NCBI GenBank assembly: GCA_963707275.1
Contig: CAVPPH010000006.1
Location: 124,001-188,000, forward strand
DNA from: JACKBK01 sp963707275
GTDB lineage: Bacteria; Chloroflexota; Anaerolineae; JAAEKA01
Direction of reading: 5' to 3'
Length of the DNA stretch: 64,000 nucleotides
The notes under the pieces are model-generated. The model ran no database searches. It saw nothing but the letters and a program-made list of their open reading frames with translations, and had not been told where the DNA came from. How positions within the stretch are numbered: the first letter of the stretch is position 1; the number at the start of each line of letters is the position of its first letter. Shown piece by piece: positions 36,945 through 46,118 of this stretch. Both the position numbers and the translations under genes were made by a program.

Positions 36945-38268
36945 GGGCGCGCTCGACCCCTCCGCCGACTGCCCGATCTGTCTAGGCCAAGGGTTCGTCG
37001 TCCGCGACCTGCCGGTCAGCCATCCCGATTTCGGGAAGGCTCTGCCGTGTACATGCCGCGCCGGCGAGCTCGCCGCGCGCAAGCAGGCGGCCATCGTGCA
37101 TGCCAGCAATCTCAACCAGCTCGGCCACATGACCTTCGACACCTTTCTGCCCGATGGCGCAGGCCTGCCGGAGGACATGCGCCAGAACCTGCGCCGTGCC
37201 TTTCACAAGGCGCGCGATTTCGCTAGCCATCCCGAAGGCTGGCTACTGCTCACCGGCGCCTACGGCAGCGGAAAGACACACCTTGCAGCCGCCATCGCTC
37301 ACGACGTCATGAGTCGCGGCGAGCCCGTGCTGTTCGTGGTCGTACCCGACCTGCTGGACTACTTGCGCGCCACCTTCGGTCCCAGCTCCGAGACCAGCTT
37401 CGACGACCGCTTCGAGGCTGTTCGCCAGTCGCCACTGCTGATCCTGGATGACTTCGGTTCGCAGAGCGCCACTCCGTGGGCCAAAGAAAAGCTATTCCAG
37501 ATCCTCAACTTCCGCTACGTGGCTCATCTGCCGACCGTGTTGACGACCAATCTACGTCTTAACGAGATCGAACCGCGGCTGCGTTCGCGGCTGGCCGACC
37601 CGGACATCACCACCAGCGTCCCAATCACCGCGCCTGATTTTCGCAGTGGCGGCCAGGCGTTCTCCCACGAGTTGAGCACCCTCTCGCTGCACGCCGACCA
37701 AACGTTCGCCACCTTCGACCTGCGCCGCGGCGAACTAAAGCTAAAACCCGAAGCGAGAGAAAATTTGGCCGAAGTGAAGTCTGCAGCCGAGAAATATGCC
37801 GCCAATCCGATGGGCTGGCTGGTGTTCATCGGATGGTACGGCAGCGGTAAGACGCACCTGGCAGCCGCAGTCGCCAACGAATATCAGAAAACGCACCACG
37901 AACGACCGATGTTTGTCGTCGTGCCCGACCTGCTGGACTACCTGCGCGCGGCCTTTGGCCCACAGACCACCACTTCCATGGACATGCGCTTTGACGAAGT
38001 GCGCCACTCGCCACTGCTAATCCTGGATGATTTGGGCACCGAGAGCGCCACCCCTTGGGCGCGAGAAAAGCTCTTCCAGTTGCTGAACTACCGCTACGCC
38101 GCCCGATTGCCGACGGTGATCACTACTAGTGACAAATTAGAAGAAATTGATGAGCGTATTGCAAGTCGCATGCTTGACACTGCCCGTTGCCAGGTATTCT
38201 CAATCCTGGTACCTAGTTACCGCGGTGGCGCTACTCAGAGCCAGCAGAAGCGAACTGGCCGACAATAG
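36847..38268 (+). CDS. DnaC/DnaI-like helicase loader with duplicated ATPase domain
   Basis: The protein has 473 residues. The start ATG has AAGGA about 8 nt upstream although it lies inside the dnaD-like gene. N-terminal zinc-binding Cys: C42, C45, C68, C70 (CPICLGQGF, CTC). ATPase domain 1: Walker A GAYGSGKTH (137-145), Walker B LLILDDFG, sensor LTTN, arginine motif LRSRLAD. ATPase domain 2: Walker A GWYGSGKTH (329-337), Walker B LLILDDLG, ITTS, IASRML. The copies are about 192 residues apart and share the string VVVPDLLDYLRA. A usual DnaC/DnaI has one such domain. The position after dnaB and dnaD-like genes supports a loader role. Confidence 0.85.
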   Translation: MEEIGETLQRMTATKPSSGATSPTSTRTLSSTEGALDPSADCPICLGQGFVVRDLPVSHPDFGKALPCTCRAGELAARKQAAIVHASNLNQLGHMTFDTFLPDGAGLPEDMRQNLRRAFHKARDFASHPEGWLLLTGAYGSGKTHLAAAIAHDVMSRGEPVLFVVVPDLLDYLRATFGPSSETSFDDRFEAVRQSPLLILDDFGSQSATPWAKEKLFQILNFRYVAHLPTVLTTNLRLNEIEPRLRSRLADPDITTSVPITAPDFRSGGQAFSHELSTLSLHADQTFATFDLRRGELKLKPEARENLAEVKSAAEKYAANPMGWLVFIGWYGSGKTHLAAAVANEYQKTHHERPMFVVVPDLLDYLRAAFGPQTTTSMDMRFDEVRHSPLLILDDLGTESATPWAREKLFQLLNYRYAARLPTVITTSDKLEEIDERIASRMLDTARCQVFSILVPSYRGGATQSQQKRTGRQ

Positions 38269-38299
38269 CGTGGCGACCATTTTGTTCGCCCGTGAACTA

Positions 38300-38308
38300 T
38301 GGTATAAT
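38300..38308 (+). promoter_or_regulatory. extended -10 promoter
   Basis: TGGTATAAT within CTATGGTATAATCCC, identical over 15 bases to the BFN-gene promoter. The -35 is weak (TTTTGT-like). Transcription would start near 38315. Confidence 0.65.
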
Positions 38309-38356
38309 CCCCGTCGTGTAACCGACCAGTAGCGCCACGCTGCTGGTCGCGGCCCG

Positions 38357-38490
38357 TGAGAAATTCCCCTGCGGCAGGCAGAACTCGTCGGCACGCACCC
38401 TGGAATTGTCCTTCCAGATCCTGAGTTTCAGCAAGTTCACACGAGTTCTTCTGAGCTCCCTGCGCCCGCCAGCAGGGGCTATTTCTTGAC
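38357..38490 (+). ncRNA. candidate structured RNA or long structured leader
   Basis: By eye the segment folds into a rod. Outer stem: GAAAT-t-CCCCTGC-GGCAGGC (38360-38379) with GCCCGCC-a-GCAGGGG-ct-ATTTC (38464-38485), one A-C mismatch. Then a 14-nt one-sided bulge on the 3' strand, a 9-bp stem AGAACTCGT/ACGAGTTCT (38380-38388, 38441-38449), and apical hairpins CTGGAA/TTCCAG and CTGA/TCAG. A separate hairpin GACCAG..CTGGTC precedes it at 38324-38348. The long rod with an internal bubble recalls 6S RNA, but I see no diagnostic sequence. It could equally be a regulatory leader of the lipoprotein gene at 38521. Confidence 0.35.
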
Positions 38491-38520
38491 CGGCCCCAAA
38501 CACGCCGAAAGGTAACAACC

Positions 38521-39506
38521 ATGCGCCGTAACACTAGCATCCTCATCATCATCGCCGCGTTGGTGTTGATTCATCACACCGGCCTGCGCGCTGGGCAACC
38601 TGGTGGCCCGCGACGAGCCGCCGCCTGCCACCCCGACACGCACTCCCAAACCGACCTTCACGCCGACGCCGCCTGAGACGCCGACGCCCGCCATCGCGCC
38701 GACCAACACAGCCACGCCAGAACCAACCGCGACCGAAACGCCGGTGGAAACGCCGACGCCCGAAGTCCCGCCTACCGATACACCTGAGCCGACGCCCGAA
38801 GTTGCGCGGCTGGTAATTGACAACCCAACGCTCAACGTGCGCGGCGGACCAGGCACCAACTACGCGGTCATCGGTCGCGCCAACAACGGCGAACGCTATG
38901 ACGTAACTGGTAAGAACGGTCAGGGATCCTGGTACCAGATCGACTTCAACGGACAGACCGGCTGGGTCGCTAGCGAATATGTCGCGCTGGAGGGCGATCC
39001 GGGCTCAGTGCAGGTGGCCGCCAATATCCCGGCTGCGCCCGTACAGCCAACGCGTCCGCCTGCGCCGACAGCAGCGCCTGTACCCACTTCACCGCCTGCG
39101 CCTACGCAGCCGCCCGCGCCGACAACGCCTTACTTCCTTCTGGCAGGCGCGGAGCGTTGTGACCCGAACCCCGGCTCCACCTACTTCAACGGTTTCGTGC
39201 GCGCGCGCGACAATGCGCCGCTCAACGGCGTATGTGTGCACGTCGCCTACTACGGTCCGCGCAACACCAAGTGTTCAGGCTGTGACGGCGTTGGCAACGG
39301 AGTTCTGGGGATTCTCGCCGTTCGGCGGCCCCGCGCCTGCCGGAACCACCGTAGAAATCTACGTTGTCCAGTGCCCCGGCGAAATGCCTCCCGGCGGTCA
39401 AAGTGAAAGCACGGGGTTTGGAGATTTGTCGCCACAGTCGGACAAATGGGTGCGCACGATCCAAGCCAGTGAGCAGTGCACTGGCATTACGTTCGTGAGG
39501 AACTAA
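38521..39506 (+). CDS. SH3b-domain lipoprotein, two frameshifts
   Basis: About 328 residues when joined. Frame 1 gives a signal peptide (MRRNTSILIIIAALVLI). A shift near 38568 continues with ITPACALGNLV, a plausible lipobox with Cys as the lipidated residue. A Pro/Thr linker follows, then a bacterial SH3 domain (LNVRGGPGTNYAVIGRANNG ... WYQIDFNGQTGWVASEYV), a Pro/Ala linker, and a C-terminal beta domain (FNGFVRARDNAPLNGVCVHV). A shift near 39290 then gives FWGFSPFGGPAPAGTTVEIY and the end at 39506. SH3b domains usually bind peptidoglycan or proteins outside the cell. The start has GAAAGG upstream. Confidence 0.75.
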
Positions 39507-39608
39507 TCCGCCCTTTCCGGTACTACTCGACCTTGTACTTTCTTGCGTGGAAATGAGCATGAAAAGTGACGAGCAGCCCCAAGAGTAGAACTGCGAGTAC
39601 GAGTCTGG

Positions 39609-41426
39609 ATGCGTTCGATCTCTGCTAGACGGCTTCTAATCATTCTGATCCTGGCCAGCCTGCTCCTTGTGAGCGGGCTGGTTGTTTTTGTCGTCGTTGC
39701 CGCGAGCGATGCTGGCGGCGTACAAGGCTGGCTCTTCAGCCTGACCGGCGAGGAAGCGTTGCTGCCGCAGCTCAAAGGGCTGTCAGACCTGGCGGCTGGC
39801 GCGCTGCGGCCGCGCGTCCAGACGGCTGATATGGAGCCGGTGCAACACGCGGGCGTCAACCCCTTCGGCGTCAACGTCTTTCTGGAGCAGGAGGTCGAGC
39901 CGGCCAAGCGGGAGCAGGCAGTGCGCATGGCCGCCGAGGCCGGCTTCCACTGGCTACGCCAGGAGTTCCCCTGGGAGGATATCGAAATCCACGGCAAGGG
40001 CGATTTCAAGGATCGGCGCAATGAGCCGGCCCGGTCAGCCTGGGAGAAGTACGACCACATCGTCGATCTGGCCGAGCAGTACGACATGCAACTGATCGTG
40101 CGTCTCAGCAATCCGCCCAGTTGGACACGCGCAGCCGGCGACGCAGCCGGCACCTATGCGCCGCCTGACAACTACGACGACTACGGTGACTTCGTGGCCG
40201 CGGTGGTGGAACGCTACAAGGGTCGCGTCCAGTACTATCAGATCTGGAACGAACCCAACATCTACCCGGAGTGGGGCGAGGCGCCGGTCAGCCCGGGGGA
40301 CTACACCGAGCTGCTTAAGGTTGCGGCAACCCGCGCCCGCCAGGTTGATCCCAACGCGGTGATCATCTCTGGCGCGCTGGCCAGCACCATCGATCTGGAC
40401 GGCGTCAGCGTACCGGGGCGCAACTTCAACGACCTGACCTATTTACAGCGCATGTACGACGCCGGTGCAGCGCCCTATTTCGACATACTGGCCATGCAGG
40501 GCTACGGGCTGTGGTCCGGCCCCACCGACCAGCGGATGCAGCCGCGGGTGATCAACTTCAGCCGGCCGCGCTTCGTCCGCGACGTGATGGTGCGCAACGG
40601 CGACGCAGCCAAGCCGATCTGGATCAGCGAGATGAACTGGAACGCCGTGCCGGACGACATCCCCGACAAGCGTTACGGGCAGGTGTCACCCGAACAGCAG
40701 GCAGCCTACCTGCCGATGGCGTATGAACGCGTCCAGCAAGAGTGGCCGTGGCTGGGCGTCGCCAACACCTGGTATCTCAAACGCGCCACCGACCAGTGGG
40801 AGCAGAACAACCAGCCCGAAGCCTACTTCCGCCTGCTGACGCCCGATTTTCAACCGCTGCCGGTCTATGACAGCATCAAAGCGTACACGCAAGACTTGCA
40901 GCCGACGCTGGGAGAAGGATTCCACCAGGAAGACCACTGGGCGCTGACCTACTCCGGCGACTGGCAAACGGTCGCTGATGACCAGGCCGTCCTGGGCCAA
41001 GTGCGCCAGACAGACGACCCCACAGCAAGTGTGTCCTTCCAGTTTCAGGGCAGTGACCTGATCCTGATCGCGCCGCGCGGCCCAGGGATGGGTCAATGGT
41101 CGGTGGAGATCGACGGTCGTGAGCGGGGAATCGTGGATCTGGAGTCCGCCGAGCCGCGGGCCGGCTGGCGGCAATCCTTGGTGCGCAGCATGTCCAGCCA
41201 GACGCCGCATCGGGTCGTCCTGCGTCCGGTGATCGGCGCAGACGGCGCGGTCGCCGGTCCGGTGGCGATCGACGGCATCATGGTTCAGAATCGCAACATG
41301 CTCTGGGTCAACGGACTCTACTGTCTGGCAACGCTGGGGTTGATGCTGGCGCTGGGGGTTATCGGCTACCTTTGGATGGGCAGCCGCCGCCGAGTCACGG
41401 CTATGCAAGAGGGAGACGAGGGGTAA
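39609..41426 (+). CDS. membrane-anchored clan-A glycosidase-like protein
   Basis: The protein has 605 residues. An N-terminal signal anchor (LLIILILASLLLVSGLVVFV) is followed by a TIM barrel of the GH5/GH39 superfamily. The acid/base motif is QIWNEPN and the nucleophile motif is KPIWISEMNWN, so both catalytic Glu are present. The segment about 40933-41293 is a beta-sandwich-like module (SVSFQFQGSDLILIAPRGPG ... VEIDGRERGIVDLES), resembling the module inserted in the protein at 62028. A C-terminal membrane helix (LYCLATLGLMLALGVIGYLW) completes a two-anchor layout with the enzyme outside. The substrate is unknown, perhaps the cell's own polysaccharide. Confidence 0.8.
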   Translation: MRSISARRLLIILILASLLLVSGLVVFVVVAASDAGGVQGWLFSLTGEEALLPQLKGLSDLAAGALRPRVQTADMEPVQHAGVNPFGVNVFLEQEVEPAKREQAVRMAAEAGFHWLRQEFPWEDIEIHGKGDFKDRRNEPARSAWEKYDHIVDLAEQYDMQLIVRLSNPPSWTRAAGDAAGTYAPPDNYDDYGDFVAAVVERYKGRVQYYQIWNEPNIYPEWGEAPVSPGDYTELLKVAATRARQVDPNAVIISGALASTIDLDGVSVPGRNFNDLTYLQRMYDAGAAPYFDILAMQGYGLWSGPTDQRMQPRVINFSRPRFVRDVMVRNGDAAKPIWISEMNWNAVPDDIPDKRYGQVSPEQQAAYLPMAYERVQQEWPWLGVANTWYLKRATDQWEQNNQPEAYFRLLTPDFQPLPVYDSIKAYTQDLQPTLGEGFHQEDHWALTYSGDWQTVADDQAVLGQVRQTDDPTASVSFQFQGSDLILIAPRGPGMGQWSVEIDGRERGIVDLESAEPRAGWRQSLVRSMSSQTPHRVVLRPVIGADGAVAGPVAIDGIMVQNRNMLWVNGLYCLATLGLMLALGVIGYLWMGSRRRVTAMQEGDEG

Positions 41427-41436
41427 AGACTGTGCT

Positions 41437-41466
41437 TTCGCAGGCGCTGACGATCTTGTGTATAAT
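41437..41466 (+). promoter_or_regulatory. predicted promoter of the toxin-antitoxin pair
   Basis: TTCGCA - 18 nt - TATAAT. It lies 41 nt before the antitoxin ATG at 41508. Confidence 0.5.
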
Positions 41467-41507
41467 TGGAACGAATTCGACGTTCCATTCTCCAGAGGTA
41501 GCAATCA

Positions 41508-41759
41508 ATGAACGGTCCCATAACCGCAGTTGAGCTAACTGGAACCATAGATGATCACAGGATCTGACACTGGACGGTCCGCTGCCCATCGCTGGCCCCA
41601 GGCGAGTGAGAGTCATCGTGCTATACTCATCCGACGAAGACTGGGACTGAAGCTGAATGGCTTGGCGCAGCAACGCGCAATCCTGCCTTCGCCTACCTAA
41701 GAGACTCGGAAGAAGACATTTACTCATTGACCGACGGTAAACCGATCGATGAAGGGTAA
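41508..41759 (+). CDS. antitoxin of a PemK-type module, interrupted by two indels
   Basis: Joined, the 83-residue protein reads MNGPITAVELTGTIDDHRI, then (shifted near 41562) LTLDGPLPIAGPRRVRVIVL, then (shifted back near 41645) WLGAATRNPAFAYLRDSEED, then IYSLTDGKPIDEG. This is the layout of small antitoxins found before PemK toxins in Chloroflexota and cyanobacteria. The two indels cancel, and the total length is 84 codons exactly. The stop lies 11 bp inside the toxin gene, so the pair is translationally coupled. If the indels are real, the antitoxin would be dead while the toxin is intact, which is unlikely. Confidence 0.6.
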
Positions 41760-42090
41760 AGTCGTTCTTGTGTCGTTTCCTTTCGATGACCTCTCAGGCA
41801 GTAAGGTACGACCTGCCGTTTGCCTCACTGATCCGATTGGACCATATGACCATGTCATTTTGGCTTTCATCACCAGTCGCATTAAAGACGAAACGCTCCC
41901 AACAGATATCGTTATCGATCTGGAGATGGACAATTTCAGCACAACTGGTCTGCGGGTTTCCTCTATCCTTCAGCTACACCGCCTCTTGACCGCCAGCCGA
42001 TCGATTATCCGTCGTGAATTGGGCAGCGTGACACCGAATCTGCAAGTGAAGATCGATGATGGTCTGCGTCAATTGTTTCTGCTAACCTAA
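41749..42090 (+). CDS. PemK/MazF-family toxin
   Basis: The protein has 113 residues. The start KGKVVLVSFPFDDLSGSKVR followed by PAVCL is the typical PemK/MazF opening. ITSRI and the later RVSSILQLHRLLTASRSII match the family core. MazF-family toxins cleave mRNA at specific short sequences and are silenced by the antitoxin encoded just upstream. A terminator follows at 42139. Confidence 0.85.
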   Translation: MKGKVVLVSFPFDDLSGSKVRPAVCLTDPIGPYDHVILAFITSRIKDETLPTDIVIDLEMDNFSTTGLRVSSILQLHRLLTASRSIIRRELGSVTPNLQVKIDDGLRQLFLLT

Positions 42091-42138
42091 GCAGTGTCGG
42101 GGGCTGACTGGCGTTGGTTTGATCCATGGAAATGACCA

Positions 42139-42176
42139 AACCAACTCGCTGACAGAGTGTTAGCGAGTTGGTTTTC
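42139..42176 (+). terminator. intrinsic terminator of the toxin-antitoxin operon
   Basis: Arms AACCAACTCGCT / AGCGAGTTGGTT with an 11-nt loop, followed by TTC. It is 48 bp past the toxin stop. Confidence 0.8.
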
Positions 42177-42190
42177 TACACCAACCAGAC

Positions 42191-42219
42191 TTGACACCCT
42201 CTCGCGGTTACTTTACACT
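42191..42219 (+). promoter_or_regulatory. promoter of the GT39-like gene, nearly leaderless
   Basis: TTGACA - 17 nt - TACACT, then 9 nt to the ATG at 42229. Any 5' leader would be only 2-3 nt. Confidence 0.75.
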
Positions 42220-42228
42220 GCCAGCACC

Positions 42229-44759
42229 ATGAACTCTGCCCCTCGCCGTTCTCCCAGCCGCCTGCCCCTGGCGATTCTTTGGTTGACGATCCTGCTGGCG
42301 GCGGTGCTGCGCTTCTTCCGCATCGGCTACCAGAGCCTGTGGGCGGACGAGGGCAACAGCGTCGCGATGGCCGGCCGCACGCTGGCAGAGATCTCCGGCG
42401 GCGGCCGCGGCTGACATCCACCCGCCGCTCTACTACTGGCTGCTCAACTTCTGGGTGCGGATCTTCGGCGACAGCGAAACTGCCATTCGCTCGCTTTCCG
42501 CGCTGTTCGGCATCCTGCTGGTGTGGCTGGTTTATCAAATCGCAGTACGACTGTTCGACCGGCGCACTGCGCTGATCGCCACCTTCTTCGTCGCGATCAA
42601 CCCCTTCCTGATTTATTACAGCCAGGAAGCCAGAATGTACGAAATGCTGGCCGCGCTGACTGGCCTGCTCTACTACGGGTTGGTGCGCTTCATCCTGCAT
42701 GAGTCCATCGTGCTGCCGGCCGACGGCACGGGCAAGACCGTCTCCTTCTCAGGCCTTGCCACCGGTATCATCGTCTTCGCGTCGATCGCCGGCCTCTACA
42801 CGCACTACACCTTTCTGGCAATCCTCGGCCTCGTCACCGCGCTCTATCTGCTGTGGGTCGCCAACTCGCGGCGGCGCGGCTTCGTCAAGATACGCTTGCT
42901 CCACTGGGCCTTGCTGCTGATCGTCATCGCCTTCTTCTACTTGCCCTGGATCAGAACTGCGTTCTCACAACTGACCTCCTGGCCGCGCACCGGCGTCTCC
43001 GTGCCGCTGGACGACGCGCTCAGCCGCATCCTGACCCTGCTGGCCCTGGGGCCGGTGACGCCCATCAAGCCCGGCAGCCCGTGGCTGACCATCTTCCTGC
43101 TGCTGTTCATCCTCGGTTTGTGGCCGTGGATACGCCCCAACGGCCGGCGCGCCCACTGGCTGAGCTGGTTGCTGCCGCTGCTGGCGATCGTCGTTCCCAT
43201 CGTGATGGTGCTGGCAGGCGGGCTATACAAGGAATCGTATCTCAAGTTCCTGGTGGTGGCCGCCGCGCCATTCTGCATTCTGATGGGCCGCGGCGTCACC
43301 GGCTTCATGGAGGCGCTGGAGAAAGCCGCCTGGAAGAAACCGGCGTCGGCAAAAAAGCCGCCGGCCAGGCCGGCAGGCAACAAGAAGGCCACCCCAACGC
43401 GCTCGCAAGCTGGCAAGTCAGCCCAGCCCGCCGTCGATCAGCCAGCCCGCGATCCTGTCGGCAGCTGGCTGGCGCTGGTCTGGCTGATCATCGCCGTGGT
43501 GCTGGTGTGCATCCCCACCGCCCAAACGTTGGCGGACTACTACTTCGACCCGGCGGTGGCGCGCGACAACTACCGCGGCATGGTCAGCTACATCGCGGCG
43601 GTCGGTCGCCCTGACGACGCGATCATCCTCAACGCACCCGGCCAGCGCGAGGTGTTCGAGTACTATTACGACGGCCCGCTGCCGGTCTATGGCCTGCCCG
43701 AACAGCGGCCGCCCGATGAACAAGCAACGATCGCCCAGCTTGAAGAGATCGCCCGCCTGCATCCGCATCTCTACGGCCTGCTCTGGGCGACCGATGAGAG
43801 CGATCCACAGCACATCGTGGAGGGCTGGCTGGACACCCACGCCTACAAGGCGACCGATACGTGGCAGGGCGATGTCCGCTTCGTGACCTACGCCACCCAG
43901 CAGGACAGCGACGAATGGCCACGCCAGGAGTCCAACATTTCATTGGGCGAGCAAGATCAGCCTCACCACGTATGCGCTGTCGTCGCAGGAAGTTGAATCG
44001 GGTGAGGTCTTGCAGCTTCAACTGGCCTGGCAGGCTGAGCAAGTCCCTGCGACGGATTACACGGTCTTCGTGCAACTTCTCGATCAGCGCAACCAGGTGG
44101 TGGCCCAGCACGACGCGCCGCCTCTCAGCGGGGAACGACCCACCTCCGGCTGGCAGCCCGGTGAGATCGTGGTGGACAACCGCGGCGTCCTGGTGCCGTA
44201 CGGCACGGCGCCCGGCGATTACCAGCTCATCGTGGGCATGTATGATCCTTCCACCGGCCAGCGGCTGAGCACCCAATACGCAGACTACATCGACCTCGGC
44301 ACGGTGCGGGTCAACCGGCCGACCGTGCCGCCGGCGCCGGTGGCGCTCAACATGCAAAACAGCGAAACGTTTGCGTTCGACGAGATCACGTTGCTGGGCC
44401 ATGATCGTTACAAGCGCGGCTTCAAACATGATCCGGGCGCACCGCTGCGCGCTGGCGACCTGCTGCACCTGACGTTCTACTGGCGCGCCGATGTGAGACC
44501 AACAGCCGCCTGGTGGTTCACCGCCCGTCTGGTTCAGGGCGCAGACAAGGAAGCCGCCGCGGTCAGCGGTCCCCTGGTGAGCGATCTTTACCCGACCCTC
44601 AACTGGGCGCAGGGTGAGGTCGTGCGCGGCGAACATGACCTGCAGATACCCGACTACGTGCAGCCGGGCCGTTACCAGCTTCAGCTCTTCCTGCACACCG
44701 GCAATCCGACCGACACCATCGACCGCGTGATCCTGGGCAACGTGACGGTGAGCGAGTAG
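42229..44759 (+). CDS. GT39/ArnT-like membrane glycosyltransferase with C-terminal extracellular domain, two frameshifts
   Basis: About 842 residues when joined. The N-terminal part has the GT-C signature: first helix, then YQSLWADEGNS (catalytic Asp-Glu), then, after a shift near 42405, ADIHPPLYYWLLNFW and about ten membrane helices. Such enzymes move a sugar from a polyprenyl-phosphate donor to a lipid or protein at the outer face of the membrane. A basic linker (AAWKKPASAKKPPARPAGNK) interrupts the helices. A shift near 43935 joins a soluble C-terminal region (ASKISLTTYALSSQEVESGE, VLQLQLAW...) of about 260 residues made of two beta-sandwich-like repeats. Acceptor unknown. Confidence 0.8.
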
Positions 44760-44804
44760 GGCAGAGGGAAACGACGGAAAGAAGGGAATGGAAGGAAAGA
44801 AGAG
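44758..44804. repeat. purine-rich spacer abutting a start codon
   Basis: Pure G/A-rich sequence (AGAGGGAAACGACGGAAAG, GGAAGGAAAGAAGAG) fills the gap between the GT39-like gene and the MBL gene. It includes possible Shine-Dalgarno matches. Compositionally like the left arm of the element inside the helicase gene at 47142. Confidence 0.55.
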
Positions 44805-45461
44805 ATGATTGTACAGGGCTTTCCCGTCGGCCTCTTGCAGGCCAACTGCTACATCCTTGGCTGCCGCGAGACTGGCGAAGGGATCGTCATCGACCCGGGC
44901 GACTACGGCGACCAGATCGTCGCGCGCGTCCAGCGACTGGGACTGAACATCGTCGCCATTCCCAACACCCACGCGCATTTCGACCACATCCTGGCTGTCA
45001 ACGAGGTCCGGGCGGCAACCGGCGCGCCTTTCTGGCTGCACACGGACGACGAAGCTGTTTTGGCGCGGCAGCAGGAAATGGTGCGCCTGTGGATGGGCTA
45101 CGATCCCGGCACCATGCCCGCGGTTGACGGCTTGATCCAGCCCGGCGACCTCATTCGCTTCGGCAAACAGGAGTTGGAAGTCCGCCTCGCGCCCGGCCAC
45201 TCGCCTGGCTCGGTGGTGTTCATCCACCACGCCAGCGGCCAGGTGTTCGCCGGTGACGTGCTTTTCGCCGGCTCGGTGGGCCGTTTCGACCTGCCCGGCG
45301 CGGACGGGCCGACACTGCTACGCTCGATCCGCGAGCAGTTGCTGACCCTGCCCGACGACTACACGGTGCATCCCGGCCACGGCCCGGCCACCACCATCGG
45401 CCGCGAGCGTCGCTCCAACCCGTTCCTTCAGCCCGGCGCGGAGTATCTTTTCGAGGAGTAG
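44805..45461 (+). CDS. MBL-fold hydrolase, glyoxalase II-like
   Basis: The protein has 218 residues. The metal-binding motif THAHFDH, the third ligand PGHSPGS, the Asp in FAGDVLFAGSVGR and the final HPGHGP are all present, giving a complete dinuclear site. These enzymes hydrolyse thioesters such as S-lactoylglutathione or related substrates. The true substrate is not readable. No frameshift. Confidence 0.85.
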   Translation: MIVQGFPVGLLQANCYILGCRETGEGIVIDPGDYGDQIVARVQRLGLNIVAIPNTHAHFDHILAVNEVRAATGAPFWLHTDDEAVLARQQEMVRLWMGYDPGTMPAVDGLIQPGDLIRFGKQELEVRLAPGHSPGSVVFIHHASGQVFAGDVLFAGSVGRFDLPGADGPTLLRSIREQLLTLPDDYTVHPGHGPATTIGRERRSNPFLQPGAEYLFEE

Positions 45462-45557
45462 CCGGTTGTCAGTGATCAGTCATCAGTCATCAGTTGCCGG
45501 TGATCAGCAGCGCTGACCGACTGACCTCTGATTACTGTTCACTGATGACTGATCCCC
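45462..45557. repeat. heptad array in inverted orientation
   Basis: Left 7-mers GTTGTCA, GTGATCA, GTCATCA, GTCATCA; right 7-mers GACCGAC, TGACCTC, TGATTAC, TGTTCAC, TGATGAC. The array fills the whole gap and ends at the ATG at 45558; no Shine-Dalgarno. Confidence 0.85.
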
Positions 45558-46104
45558 ATGAACACCATCACCCTCCCCCGTTCAATTCACGACGAGATCA
45601 TCGCCCACGCCCGCAGCGGCGCACCTGAAGAAATTTGCGGCATCATCAGCGGCCGCGACGGCGTGGCCACTGAGCTGGTGCGCGCCCGCAACGAGGCCGA
45701 GAACCGCATCATGGACTACTGGGTCGACGGCGGCACGCTGCTGCGCCAGTTCGACTTCGAGGACCGCGGCGAAACGATGATTGCCATCTATCACTCGCAC
45801 CCTGTCGATCCAGCGTACCCGTCGGCCACCGACGCCCGCAACGCGTTCTACCCCGACTCGGTCTTCCTGATCTGCTCGCTGTTGCAGCCCGACCGGCCGG
45901 TGATCCGCGGCTATCTGCTGATCCAGGAAGATCTGGAGGCGCGGCCCGCCCATGTGACACCGGTACGCGGCAACCCGCGCTTCCTGGCTCGCCACCACTC
46001 CGGCCCTCCCAATCCACGCTACGACCTGGTGACCGCTGGAGGACGACGGCAGCGAGCACTGGCAGCAGGTGCAGATCGTCGAGCAGCGAGTCGTCGTAGC
46101 ATGA
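45558..46104 (+). CDS. JAMM/M67 family metallopeptidase, frameshifted near the C-terminus
   Basis: About 181 residues. JAMM motif: Glu in APEEICGIISG, then YHSHPVDPAYPSATD, that is HxH ... SxxD, the full zinc site. Bacterial members cleave isopeptide or C-terminal tails from ubiquitin-like or sulfur-carrier proteins such as CysO. The direct frame ends in a basic artefact. One extra base near 46040 (ACCGCTGGAG) explains it; the shifted frame ends LEDDGSEHWQQVQIVEQRVV, then VA, stop 46104. Confidence 0.85.
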
Positions 46105-46118
46105 GATAGCAGGGCCGG

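Noticed and set aside
38357..38490. Bacterial SRP RNA, tmRNA or tRNA in the non-coding stretch
   Set aside because: No GGAAG/GCAG SRP loop, no tRNA T-loop or acceptor CCA pattern, and too short for tmRNA or RNase P RNA.
42455..44759. Two separate genes, a membrane protein and a soluble protein
   Set aside because: The end of the first frame is abnormal, and the frame of the second extends upstream in protein-like sequence to the same point, so one frameshifted gene is simpler.
43629..45230. Minus-strand open frame of 533 codons across the GT39-like and MBL genes
   Set aside because: It spans two well-supported plus-strand genes and their intergenic gap, and its translation matches no family I know.
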